Below are positions 31,027 through 39,974 of a stretch of DNA of 64,000 nucleotides, piece after piece. This stretch comes from Phytophthora colocasiae (taxonomy: Eukaryota > Oomycota > Peronosporomycetes > Peronosporales > Peronosporaceae). A model generated the notes under the pieces. It did no database searches. It was not told the origin of the DNA and was given only the letters and a program-made list of their open reading frames with translations. Positions within the stretch are counted from its first letter, which is position 1. Each line of letters opens with the position of its first letter. The DNA is taken from the NCBI GenBank assembly GCA_018806915.1, contig JAGKQI010000040.1:1240001-1304000 (forward strand). Direction: 5' to 3'. The position numbers and the translations under genes were made by a program.

Positions 31027-31171
31027 TCCCTCCTCAACCCTCCCCCTGACCCGGTTTTGTGTAGTTTGTCGCAGAGACCTCTCACAGCTTATATAGTTCA
31101 GGTGCCTGCAAAACACTTGATTAAAGTATTGGAAAATGGTTTCTGAGCCATTTTCTAATATAAATCGCTGT

Positions 31172-31220
31172 ATGTCGTATAAGACGACATAGCAAAACAG
31201 ATATGTCGTATTATACGACG
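31172..31220. repeat. Right subterminal hairpins of the 3.5-kb piggyBac element
   Basis: TATGTCGTATAAGACGACATA and, 10 bp further, TATGTCGTATTATACGACG are each self-complementary and contain ATGTCGTA. Confidence 0.75.
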
Positions 31221-31239
31221 TTCGGAACAAAGGTGTTAA

Positions 31240-31830
31240 TCAACTTCAATTTCCTTGCTAGCAAAACGAGATGCAGACCAGTAAATTCGCTAAATCATCA
31301 GCTATTAGCTCTGGTAGGGGACCCGAAAAATGAACTTACGTTGCTCCTTCGTTTATCGTGGTACTTGCTGCAATCCAGTCTGGAACTCATACCATCGAAG
31401 GAGATATGAGCTCCCTCAGAGGAGTAAAAAACAAATGTCACCATGGATCACTCAGCAACTAAGGCGCGTTAGGAAGTCAATTGCAGCAAAACAGTTCTTC
31501 GGCATCTATTTAGTTTCTACGGAGTCCATGCTACAGACTCCGTCTGGGACATACAATAGAGTGTAAAAGTGAACAAACTGTGCCAAGACCTAGTTTCATA
31601 CACCATAAAAATCATGATAGTGTAAGTAAACTACAGCCAAGTTTCACTAGTATGATACATCAAATCTCATCGAAACTACCGGTAGGCAGACGTCCTAGCT
31701 TGCTTGAATTGCAGCTGGGATGCGTGCGTGCTCGATCTCGCGGGTAATGTAAAGTATCGTCTTTTGCAAAGCACATCAATTCTTGAACGTAAAGGGTCTC
31801 TAAAAACTCAACGCGCTAGTCGGAACTCTG
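31240..31830. other. Gene-free stretch upstream of GH53 copy 3
   Basis: I see nothing with coding support. Short open frames (31203-31566) have no family motifs. This is where the repeat-rich half of the window gives way to the gene-dense half. Confidence 0.4.
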
Positions 31831-31846
31831 GGTTATTCTTCATTTT
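31831..31846 (+). promoter_or_regulatory. Core promoter-like element of GH53 gene 3
   Basis: GGTTATTCTTCATTTT matches 14 of 16 positions of the oomycete Inr/FPR consensus and ends 37 bp before the ATG at 31884. It supports that start over the in-frame upstream ATG at 31704. Confidence 0.55.
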
Positions 31847-31883
31847 CAATCACCAACCACAAGTCTCTGCCTTAAACCTCAAC

Positions 31884-32960
31884 ATGTTCTTCCAGACGGC
31901 TTTACTCTTCGCTGGGGTTTGTGCAACAAACATATTTGACAGTACTGCAGCACTGACTAAAGGTCACGATCTGTCGTCTGTCAGCCTCATGGAAACCAGT
32001 CAAGGCGCTAACTGGATCTCCACGTCTGGAAATACGACCACAATCGAATCCATCCTTGGAGCTGGAGGTATGGACACTGTTCGGCTTCGCATCTGGACAA
32101 GTGGAGACTACGATTTGGACTACACTTTGGCTCTAGCTCAACGGTTCTCGAAAGCAGGATACAAAATCTACCTGGACATGCATTTCTCCGATACATGGGC
32201 AGATCCAACGGCCCAGGCAATTCCTTCGTCATGGGATGATTCGTCCGTGTCTACATTGGCTGCAGATCTTCAAAAGTACGTCTCGTCGACACTCAAGTCC
32301 TTCACTGACGGGGGTGTAGAACTTGACATTTTATCGTTGGGCAACGAAATCACCAACGGTTTTCTCTTTCCTACCGGTAAAGTAACCAATGACTTTAGTA
32401 ACTTCGCGACATTATGGAAAGCTGCGCGTCAAGGTGTAGTGGATGCAGTATCGGCCGGCACTACACAACCGAAAGTGATGATCCATTTGGACAATGGGTG
32501 GAAGTACGAGACGATGTCGTGGTTCTTCAAAGGTTTGTTCGCTGAAGGGACTGTTACTACGGACGATGTAGACGTTTTTGGCTTCTCGTTCTACCCGTTC
32601 TACAACACGGAGGCCACGATCGATGCGCTCACGTCTTCACTAACTCAACTGGCGAATACGTACAAAAAGCCAATTTACATCGCAGAGACCGACTGGCCGA
32701 CAGAGTGCACTAAAGTCGCGTTAAGTGCTGACTACTCGGTGGATGCTAAAGGCCAGAGCGAGTGGGTGACCTCCATTATGGGCGTGTTGGAAGGATTGCC
32801 CAGTAGTTTGGGCGCTGGGATCTTCTACTGGGAGCCTGGTTACCTGTCGGTTGCTGGATTGGGTAGTTCGTGCGAGTCAGCATTACTCTTCAGTGTCAAC
32901 CGGGACAATTGGCCCGAGACTTACGCCACTGCACTCTCATCGGTTAGCATGTTTTCATGA
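31884..32960 (+). CDS. Secreted GH53 arabinogalactan endo-1,4-beta-galactanase, copy 3 (intronless)
   Basis: A single exon encodes 358 residues. A signal peptide (MFFQTALLFAGVCATN...) precedes the GH53 signature: DLSSVSLMETSQGANW, MHFSDTWADP, SLGNEITNG (acid/base Glu), MIHLDNGW, YIAETDWP (nucleophile Glu) and GIFYWEPGY. At the codon where copies 1, 2 and 4 have an intron, this gene reads straight through (VRLRIWTSGDY), so the intron has been lost cleanly. It is closest in feel to copy 1 and should be an active pectin-galactan hydrolase. Confidence 0.93.
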   Translation: MFFQTALLFAGVCATNIFDSTAALTKGHDLSSVSLMETSQGANWISTSGNTTTIESILGAGGMDTVRLRIWTSGDYDLDYTLALAQRFSKAGYKIYLDMHFSDTWADPTAQAIPSSWDDSSVSTLAADLQKYVSSTLKSFTDGGVELDILSLGNEITNGFLFPTGKVTNDFSNFATLWKAARQGVVDAVSAGTTQPKVMIHLDNGWKYETMSWFFKGLFAEGTVTTDDVDVFGFSFYPFYNTEATIDALTSSLTQLANTYKKPIYIAETDWPTECTKVALSADYSVDAKGQSEWVTSIMGVLEGLPSSLGAGIFYWEPGYLSVAGLGSSCESALLFSVNRDNWPETYATALSSVSMFS

Positions 32961-33333
32961 TCGAGGATACAATACAACTTTGACTGCAAAATGAAGTTGC
33001 TGTATTCGGTTTATCTTGATGTTTGTATGCTTAGGAACCTATCCCTAAATGCAGTCATACATGTAACGTTACAGTATCAATTGCTGTTGTGCACTACAGT
33101 ACATGTACCTACATAGATCTACATGTAGCATTGTCCAATATCCCTTATGGTGCATACGAGCTTGTATTAGTCCGTTTAATTGATGGTGTCGGCACCAGCT
33201 GCAATGGTAGCGAAGGCTCAGGATGGAGTCGACAATGCGATGCAACACTTTGGTGCTCAAAACTCGGGATGGGGAAGCGCTTTCTCTAAACTCCGACCTC
33301 TATAGGCGTCAGTCAGTGTACCAGTCTCTAATA
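32961..33333. other. Spacer between GH53 copies 3 and 4
   Basis: There is no gene. A short imperfect palindrome of the type CTACATGTAG lies around 33090-33127. I did not find a good core-promoter match upstream of copy 4. Confidence 0.4.
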
Positions 33334-34605
33334 ATGCTCAGACGGACGTTGATATGGGCTGGCGTGTGTACTGTGGCCCTGGTTAGCGGGGTGCAGGCGC
33401 TAATCAAAGGCCATGACCTGTCATCTGCTCCGTTAATGGAGACCGAGCAAGGCACGATCTGGTACAACACAGCAGGCAAAGAGAGAGCGATTGAGGACAT
33501 CCTCGGAGAAGGAGGTATGGACAGTGTTCGACTACGGTATGTTAACCTGGGATTTCCGTATATGTACAAAATACTAAGTTTCTTGTTGCGAATTAGTCTC
33601 TGGACAGGGGAGGAATACGGATTAAACTACACGTTGTCATTAGCTCAGCGGTACTCCAAGAAAGGTTACAAGATATTTCTCGACTTGCATTTCTCCGATA
33701 CGTGGGCACAACCCAGTGATCAGCTAACTCCATCTACTTGGGATAATTCGTCAATTGAAGCCTTAGCAAAAGCCTGTCGTGACCACGTAAGCTCTACGCT
33801 CAAAGCGTTCACTGACGGTGGAGTGGAGTTGGATATTTTATCCATTGGCAATGAAATCACGACCGGATTCCTCTATCCGACTGGTAAGATCAGCAACGAC
33901 GACTTTGGTCCATTTGCTAAGCTTTGGAAAGCGGCGAGACAAGGTGTTACGGATGCTGTGAAGGCTGGAACGACTCAACCGAAGGTGATGATTCACTTGG
34001 ATAATGGATGGATGGAGGAGACGGTCATGTGGTTCTTTAAAGGGTTATTTGCCGAGGGAACTGTGACTACGGAAGATGTCGACGTGTTTGGCTTCTCCTT
34101 CTATCCATACTACAACGTCAACGCGACACTGGACGCTCTTACGTCGTCACTTACTACAATGGCAAACACTTACAAGAAACCGATCTACGTTGCAGAGACT
34201 GACTGGCCTACGAACTGCACAACGGTCACACTTAGCGAAAAGTACCCAGTTAGTGCTCGAGGCCAGAGGGAGTGGGTGATGGCTATCATGGATGTATTGG
34301 AGGGTTTGCCGAATGGCCTTGGAGCTGGTATTTTCTACTGGGAACCGGGTTATATCTCAGTGCCTGGCCTGGGTAGTGCGTGTGGATCGAATCTCCTTTT
34401 CAGTGTCAACTGGGATAACTGGCCTGACACGTACGCGAAAGCGTTATCGTCGATCTACATGTTCTCCAATGGAAGTTCTCCATCTACTACATCTCCAGCT
34501 CCACAGACCCAGCAAAACCAACTCAATTTCTCGCAGTTAGACCAAAGCAGCAGCTCCACTGGAGCGCAACAGACTCAAAAGGATGATGCGGTCCAGCAGC
34601 AATGA
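33334..34605 (+). CDS. Secreted GH53 arabinogalactan endo-1,4-beta-galactanase, copy 4, with Ser/Thr/Gln tail
   Basis: Exons 33334-33536 and 33597-34605 are joined across a 60-bp intron at the conserved position (CG|T of VRLR), giving 403 residues. A signal peptide (MLRRTLIWAGVCTVALV...) is followed by the complete GH53 signature: HFSDTWAQP, SIGNEITTG, MIHLDNGW, YVAETDWP and GIFYWEPGY. Two oddities: the intron is a multiple of three without an in-frame stop, so an unspliced message would encode a protein 20 residues longer; and the enzyme has a roughly 45-residue C-terminal extension rich in Ser, Thr, Gln and Pro that the other copies lack. It converges with the next gene at 25 bp. Confidence 0.92.
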   Translation: MLRRTLIWAGVCTVALVSGVQALIKGHDLSSAPLMETEQGTIWYNTAGKERAIEDILGEGGMDSVRLRYVNLGFPYMYKILSFLLRISLWTGEEYGLNYTLSLAQRYSKKGYKIFLDLHFSDTWAQPSDQLTPSTWDNSSIEALAKACRDHVSSTLKAFTDGGVELDILSIGNEITTGFLYPTGKISNDDFGPFAKLWKAARQGVTDAVKAGTTQPKVMIHLDNGWMEETVMWFFKGLFAEGTVTTEDVDVFGFSFYPYYNVNATLDALTSSLTTMANTYKKPIYVAETDWPTNCTTVTLSEKYPVSARGQREWVMAIMDVLEGLPNGLGAGIFYWEPGYISVPGLGSACGSNLLFSVNWDNWPDTYAKALSSIYMFSNGSSPSTTSPAPQTQQNQLNFSQLDQSSSSTGAQQTQKDDAVQQQ

Positions 34606-34630
34606 GAACTCTCTTGAATGTAAAGCGTGT

Positions 34631-35857
34631 TTACCCCTCTGAAGTACTTTCGAATACAAAATCGTTCTTCGAAATATTTTCATTCCGGAACTGCGCGAAC
34701 AGGTCTCGAATTTGTCGCTGCTGATCATTTAACAAATTCGACACGAAGAAAGCGTCTCCATTATCTTTTGGATCACCGAGTCGTTCGAAGAAAATATTAC
34801 GCACCATATCCGTGCTCCGACGAATATCCCGTTGGATTTCAGATTGTAATTGCTGGATATCTTGACTAAACTGCCTCTCCTGAAGTCGCTCCATGTGTTC
34901 GTAGAACGAATTGCACTCACGGTGGTGGCCATGGGCTTGTTTCCCACCCTTTAAACCCTTAATTCGACTGGAATCAGGAAGATGCGGGGACTGGATACGT
35001 AGTGTTACCTTCTTCTTGTTCTCTTCACCCTCCACATTCTTCTCAGGGAAATCGACACTGTGAATTTCATTAAAAAGCTCTTGGGAAATATCTTCAAAGT
35101 CCGCTGGGAGCGCATTCCAGTCAAGCCACACATTCTGTGTCCCGTCCGAGAGTTGAAACCATTTTGCAGGAGAATGACGGGTGTCGAAGTCTTGTATAAA
35201 CAGGTAGGAAGCCACTAGACGCTTCATCTTGCGCCAAGCACTGAAGGTGGAGTGATTCCGAGGTGTATAGACTGCTGCCGAGTCGGAAGAGCTGTAGCTA
35301 TCGAAAGCTACGACTGAAGTACCGGAAGATTTCATAACGTGGCTCCATGAACGCACAAGAGCTCGTACTTCAGGTCCAGACCAGCACGAATGGCAATTCC
35401 TTTGGTGTAGAGCGTACGGCAAACTTGCCTGAGGCTTGGGCTTAACTATTCGACGTATTTTACTCCACTTCCTCACAGATTTCAGTTTCAGCAGCAAGTT
35501 GTAAGATTCTTGTGTCAATAGGTTGCTGGTTCTTCGGACTCTTGCAGCCATTGGTACTTTACTTCGTTCTTCTTTCGATAGATTTGCCCACAATTTTCCT
35601 CCGCAGCTCTGCTGCTTCACGTCAAAGTGGTATATGGCTCGGATGACCTCGTACACCTTATAGCGCTGTACGCTAATGCCACAAACGGTTCGTCTTGCGC
35701 TAAAACATTGTGGAAGTAACTGGAGAATTCGGTGGTCGAACCCGCCTGAAACTTTATTCCGTGTAGGATGGAAGCCTTTCGCATTCGTTTCGACCTCCTT
35801 CCATGCTTTAATCAGCATCGACATCTCTTTCTCGGTCCAGTCAGGGCGAGTTGTCAT
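34631..35857 (-). CDS. Myb/SANT-like coiled-coil protein, tandem family member 1
   Basis: Single exon, 408 residues. It starts DWTEKEMSMLIKAWKEVE, a trihelix/Myb-SANT-like helix, then a conserved LWANLSKEER and LLTQESYNLLLKLKSVRKW. The C-terminal third has the family's coiled coil (HMERLQERQFSQDIQQLQSE, RIRDLFAQF-like). It is the most diverged member. The predicted role, nuclear DNA binding with oligomerisation through the coil, is inference from domain shape; no family name is known to me. It lies tail-to-tail with GH53 copy 4 and head-to-tail with the next member 88 bp away. Confidence 0.75.
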   Translation of the reverse strand: MTTRPDWTEKEMSMLIKAWKEVETNAKGFHPTRNKVSGGFDHRILQLLPQCFSARRTVCGISVQRYKVYEVIRAIYHFDVKQQSCGGKLWANLSKEERSKVPMAARVRRTSNLLTQESYNLLLKLKSVRKWSKIRRIVKPKPQASLPYALHQRNCHSCWSGPEVRALVRSWSHVMKSSGTSVVAFDSYSSSDSAAVYTPRNHSTFSAWRKMKRLVASYLFIQDFDTRHSPAKWFQLSDGTQNVWLDWNALPADFEDISQELFNEIHSVDFPEKNVEGEENKKKVTLRIQSPHLPDSSRIKGLKGGKQAHGHHRECNSFYEHMERLQERQFSQDIQQLQSEIQRDIRRSTDMVRNIFFERLGDPKDNGDAFFVSNLLNDQQRQIRDLFAQFRNENISKNDFVFESTSEG

Positions 35858-35945
35858 TTTGTTTTCTTCTCAAAGAAAAGAAGAGAAGTTGGACAACCCT
35901 GATCTCTTATTTTTCAATACAAAAACAAACGCAAAAAGTGAAAAT

Positions 35946-37055
35946 TCACTTTTCGGACTTCCGTTGCCCTAGAATTGCGCGGTTGTCCGCTTCTTCACGG
36001 GTTCTTTTCTCCTCGAACTGGTCGAATCGGTCGCGTATTTGCTGCTGTTGCATATTGAAAACTTTCTTGACGAAAGCCACATCACTGTTGCTTTCAGGAT
36101 CGTCAAACTGGTTCCTGATAATGGAGATCAGCATCTCAGAGCTTTGTTTGACTGTGCTCTCGATTTTCTCTCGAAGCCGGAAGACTGACCGGCGCATCTT
36201 CTTGACTTGAAGCTTCATCATGTTTTCCAGAAGAAGGTAACAATCTCGATGCTTCACGTTCGATTGAAACTCCACCGGTATCTTCTCCTCTCGTTCAGGA
36301 GTAGAGAAAGCCGAATCTGCATCCTTACTGGGGTCCAGGCTCAATGACGAAGGTTTCTCTTCTCGTTCCGGAGTGGAAAAAGCTGAATCTTCGTCGTTAT
36401 CGGAGTACAAACTGCATGTGCTTGTGTCGGAACGTTCTTGCACCGGAAAGCAATGTTTTTCCTCCAATTCTTCGACCAGTTGCTTCTTGTTGGGGAATAC
36501 ATGAGAGATGCCACAGGTATAAGAAACCGAGTCAGTCTTCCGCTTCATCGATAGTTTAGCCTTAGATTCCGGTTCAACATGTTCAGCTTGCGTCTGCTCA
36601 TTACAACTCACGACTGCGTCTCCATCCAGCCACCTTTGAACGCGCTCCATCTTGAGTAGTTTCCCAAAAGTTTCTTTACTCACAGCCGTCATCAAACCCC
36701 GAGATCGACGAGGTACGAGTTTGTGTCGCTCTATACGTTCTTCCAAGCTGAGGTCGAACCAGAGACGTCCTCCATCCTTTAGACGCTCCTTGTCGTACTT
36801 CGCCACGAACAACACGAAGCCGCGAATGTGGTTTTTCGCGTGGTTGACGGCAAGGGATGAACGTGGAAACGTGCTACGTTGTGAAAACAGCGCGTACATT
36901 TTGCTGTGCAGTGACCCTATGCCTCGCTCACACCTTAATAACGGGTACTTCTCCTCTACTTCACTCCAGGCTTGAACGAGGATGCTAATTTCCTTCTCCG
37001 TCCATGAGTTAACGTTATACTTCGGCATAGCTAACGGTATGCTGGGCTTTCGCAC
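35946..37055 (-). CDS. Myb/SANT-like coiled-coil protein, tandem family member 2
   Basis: Single exon, 369 residues. The N-terminal domain (SWTEKEISILVQAWSEVEEKY...LHSKMYALFSQRS) is followed by LWFDLSLEER and KLLKMERVQRWLDG, then a linker with a repeated motif (AFSTPEREEK appears twice). The C-terminal coil is HRDCYLLLENMMKLQVKKM...VFNMQQQQIRDRFDQFEEKR. An alternative start lies 9 codons in (MPKYNVNSW), better aligned with member 3. It is closely related to member 3, so this pair arose by the most recent duplication. Confidence 0.78.
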   Translation of the reverse strand: MRKPSIPLAMPKYNVNSWTEKEISILVQAWSEVEEKYPLLRCERGIGSLHSKMYALFSQRSTFPRSSLAVNHAKNHIRGFVLFVAKYDKERLKDGGRLWFDLSLEERIERHKLVPRRSRGLMTAVSKETFGKLLKMERVQRWLDGDAVVSCNEQTQAEHVEPESKAKLSMKRKTDSVSYTCGISHVFPNKKQLVEELEEKHCFPVQERSDTSTCSLYSDNDEDSAFSTPEREEKPSSLSLDPSKDADSAFSTPEREEKIPVEFQSNVKHRDCYLLLENMMKLQVKKMRRSVFRLREKIESTVKQSSEMLISIIRNQFDDPESNSDVAFVKKVFNMQQQQIRDRFDQFEEKRTREEADNRAILGQRKSEK

Positions 37056-37170
37056 AGTGACAAGAATTTACTACTAACGTAAGACTAAAACCAACATTGA
37101 TACTCAAATTTGATACTAAGCAAACAAAAACTACGAAAGCTTAGAAGAAGGAAGTAATCCAGATTCCAGT

Positions 37171-38109
37171 CTACCTGATCAACGCTCGGACCGCAGCTTC
37201 TTCATGGGCTCGTTTTTCCTCAAAACGCTCAAACTCCTCGGTTATCTGCTGCTTCTGCATGTTTAACACCTTCGTCATAAAAGCGACGTCACCCCTGCTT
37301 TGAATATCTTCAAACCGGTTGTTAATAATGGAAAGCAGCATTTCACAGCTCTTCTGAATTTCGCCTTCAATATCCTTTCGTAGCTTAGCCATAGACTGAT
37401 GCATCTTCTTCACCTGTAGCTTCATCATGTTATCGAGAAGAATGTTGCAGTCTCGGTGCTTGAGCTTTGTTGGGAAAACTTCTGTCTCTTTAGCTTGAGG
37501 TTCGGCGAATTCATCATCAAAAGTTGATCTCGGGCTGAAATCAGCATGTTGTGCCGCCCCAATCTGCAGTTTATCTTCGCCACCTTGCTCTGTGCTTGGA
37601 GTACTAGAGGATGAATGTAGCGATAATTCATTTTCGGCCGAATCCGACGCAATTACCGGCGCGATGAAGCTGCTCTGCTCTCCAACTCGTTCGGTGTTGC
37701 ACTTACCGGGATTTCCCTCATCCAGCCACCTCTGAGTACGGTCCATGGCCAATAGTCGATCGTAGGTCTCTCGATTGAGTGCCAGGGCTAATACCGACAG
37801 CTTGGTCGGAGCTAAGCCACGACGTTCTTCCATGCTGAGGTCGTACCAGGTAGGTTCCCCACGCTTACGACGGCCTTCATCAAATTTGTAGACGAAGATA
37901 ACAATGTTGCGGATCCGATTCTTCATCTGCTTGACAGCGAGATCGGAGCGGGAATACGCACAGCGCTTCGAGAAAAGAGCGTACACCTTGGAGTGAAGTG
38001 CACTTGCCTTACGGGGATGAATCATCCACGGATATTTGGCCTCCATCTCACTCCAAGCTTCAACCAGGATGCTGACTTCTGTCTCCGTCCACGACGTGAT
38101 GTTCGGCAT
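37171..38109 (-). CDS. Myb/SANT-like coiled-coil protein, tandem family member 3
   Basis: Single exon, 312 residues, the shortest member. It begins MPNITSWTETEVSILVEAW, then LHSKVYALFSKRCAYSRSDLA, WYDLSMEER and LLAMDRTQRWLDE. The C-terminal coil is HRDCNILLDNMMKLQVKKMH...VLNMQKQQITEEFERFEEKR. Both blocks align with member 2, while the acidic Ser-rich linker between them is free to vary. Function unknown; probably nuclear. Confidence 0.78.
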   Translation of the reverse strand: MPNITSWTETEVSILVEAWSEMEAKYPWMIHPRKASALHSKVYALFSKRCAYSRSDLAVKQMKNRIRNIVIFVYKFDEGRRKRGEPTWYDLSMEERRGLAPTKLSVLALALNRETYDRLLAMDRTQRWLDEGNPGKCNTERVGEQSSFIAPVIASDSAENELSLHSSSSTPSTEQGGEDKLQIGAAQHADFSPRSTFDDEFAEPQAKETEVFPTKLKHRDCNILLDNMMKLQVKKMHQSMAKLRKDIEGEIQKSCEMLLSIINNRFEDIQSRGDVAFMTKVLNMQKQQITEEFERFEEKRAHEEAAVRALIR

Positions 38110-38231
38110 GATTTCTTCTTTTATGTGGATTCTCTTGAAGAACTTCTTCGTTATCCTCGTCCCAAGATCAAGATACTGTCGTAAAGCTCAAATTTGAAAA
38201 AAAGATGCTACCGTTTCCTAAAAGATGCAAC

Positions 38232-39749
38232 CTAATCGTAGTTCAGCAAGTCCCAATTCCCAGTATTGCCAAACCGCCTCGAGCGTTTAGGATTCCGTGC
38301 TTTCGCTTCAGCTTCTCTGTCTTCGTGTCCAGTACGACCTTGTTTCCGTCTTGGCTTCTGACTGCACAACTGCCGCAGTATTCCGTGGAAATCCTCTCTC
38401 TCCTGTTGTCGTTCCTTGTGCATTTGTGCGAATAAATCCATGAGCTGCTCCTGCTGCTTGCCGACAAGAGACTCCATGTCCGAAACGTGCTGACTAGGAT
38501 CTTCGACTGGAGTTCGTTGGTGTAAGATCTCCAACAGCATCGATTGGTTCTGTTTACGCTCCTCCATCCGTTCCTCCCTCAAGTCATGCAGAAGCTGTTC
38601 GAAACGGGCGTTTTGCGCTTCGAGAAGTGACTCCACGACCTTCTCATCCACTAGAGATTCCTCGTCGTATACTGCTGAATACGTGACTTGAGAGTCATCT
38701 GGGTCGGAAGCCACGTCCGACCGAGGAACACTTGGAGATCTTGATTCAACATCTTCTTCAGATGAGATGGAAGGTTTGCGCATCTTGAGAGCTCTTTTCC
38801 GTTTGTGACCGGAGGCTGTAATCGCCCCTAACACCTCCTCCTTCTCAAGTATAACGCCGATCTTCTCGAACGTGCTCCGATCGATCTCACAGCCCACCCG
38901 TTGGCTGGACTTGGGACTCACAAGTCTCCGTTGTAAACGGAATCTTTCGTTGAATGAACACTCGAACCAATCCGATCCGTCGAGTTTCTCCAAGCCCGTG
39001 ACACATTGCTGGATGAAGTTGTACGACTGAATAATACATCTCTTCTTGGCAGTGATCGATCCGACGGTCGTATCCATCGGTCCTCCAAGAGCGACGAACT
39101 TCTGTCGGATCAACCAATTGGGCAACTTGACTTTCTCGTCCGGTTCATTGCCCAGTTCCATGAACTCATCCACTGCAACTTGCCACGCGTCCACGAACAA
39201 CGCCCAATCTTCCGTCGTCCATGCGTTTCTCGGTTGTTCGACTACATCTGCGTCGTCTTCCGTCTCTAAGACGACAGGTTTCTTCTTTTTATGACTACTT
39301 TTAGGTTGTTTAAACTCCTTTTTAGATGTTTCCGTAGTAGAGTTGTCATTGCCACCACAGATACGGTCGAGTTTATTGAATAACTCTGGACTGAGAACTG
39401 TCATCCCCTTCTCCTTCTTGTTATGCACCCGACGGAGTTCATGCTGCTCGGCCGCAGACAGGTCGAACCACCCGGGACTTCCGTCTTGGAGACTTTTCCG
39501 GTTCGTCTCGACAATGAGGCGGTACGACGTGCACAGTCGATGGTGTTGACGGGTGACCGACGACAAACTCCGTTTACTGGAACTCGCCAAGGCGCTGAAG
39601 CGTTCGTGCAACGTGGCACGTTCCCTGGCTGCAATTAAGAGTCGGTCTCTCGGGGGCTCCACGACCTCCTCCCAAGCTTGCACGAGACACGACAGTTCTT
39701 CGTTATTCCATGCAGAGTTCACTCTACCGGTGGCTGTAGTAGGAGCCAT
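38232..39749 (-). CDS. Myb/SANT-like coiled-coil protein, tandem family member 4 (two domains)
   Basis: Single exon, 505 residues. Domain 1 (about 13-135) has AWNNEELSCLVQAWEEVVEPP and WFDLSAAEQHEL. A Lys-rich nuclear-type patch (SSHKKKKPV) leads to domain 2 (about 178-305), AWTTEDWALFVDAW...WFECSFNERFRL. The C-terminal coil (about 395-470) reads LLHDLREERMEERKQNQSML...QQEQLMDLFAQMHKERQQER. Two copies of the DNA-binding-like domain separate this member and member 5 from the shorter members. Confidence 0.77.
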   Translation of the reverse strand: MAPTTATGRVNSAWNNEELSCLVQAWEEVVEPPRDRLLIAARERATLHERFSALASSSKRSLSSVTRQHHRLCTSYRLIVETNRKSLQDGSPGWFDLSAAEQHELRRVHNKKEKGMTVLSPELFNKLDRICGGNDNSTTETSKKEFKQPKSSHKKKKPVVLETEDDADVVEQPRNAWTTEDWALFVDAWQVAVDEFMELGNEPDEKVKLPNWLIRQKFVALGGPMDTTVGSITAKKRCIIQSYNFIQQCVTGLEKLDGSDWFECSFNERFRLQRRLVSPKSSQRVGCEIDRSTFEKIGVILEKEEVLGAITASGHKRKRALKMRKPSISSEEDVESRSPSVPRSDVASDPDDSQVTYSAVYDEESLVDEKVVESLLEAQNARFEQLLHDLREERMEERKQNQSMLLEILHQRTPVEDPSQHVSDMESLVGKQQEQLMDLFAQMHKERQQEREDFHGILRQLCSQKPRRKQGRTGHEDREAEAKARNPKRSRRFGNTGNWDLLNYD

Positions 39750-39974
39750 GGGGAGATCGGGTGTACAGACGCGTCGAATTGAATTTTGGGGTGAAAAATC
39801 TCACTGGCTAGGGATCCGATTTGTCGAAAACAGGGGGTTGGTATACAAACATCAAGTCAAACTCCTGTGATCCGTTTTTCTTTTTAGTTTTTCAACGTCG
39901 AAATTGACTTACCTAACTACCTACTCAAAAGGGGTCTAAGTACCCGATCAATTATTCATGCAACGACCAACCAC

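Larger units (their letters stand above)
27763..31235 (-). mobile_element. 3.5-kb piggyBac element with near-intact transposase
   Basis: Terminal inverted repeats CACCTTYGTTCCGAACG (27763-27779 and, inverted, 31219-31235) match at 16 of 17 positions. They are flanked by TTAA at 27759-27762 and 31236-31239. The single gene inside is a piggyBac transposase on the minus strand, split by one intron. The 8-mer ATGTCGTA recurs near both ends and in the intron. The terminal repeats differ from those of the 8.3-kb element, so the two belong to different families. Confidence 0.9.
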
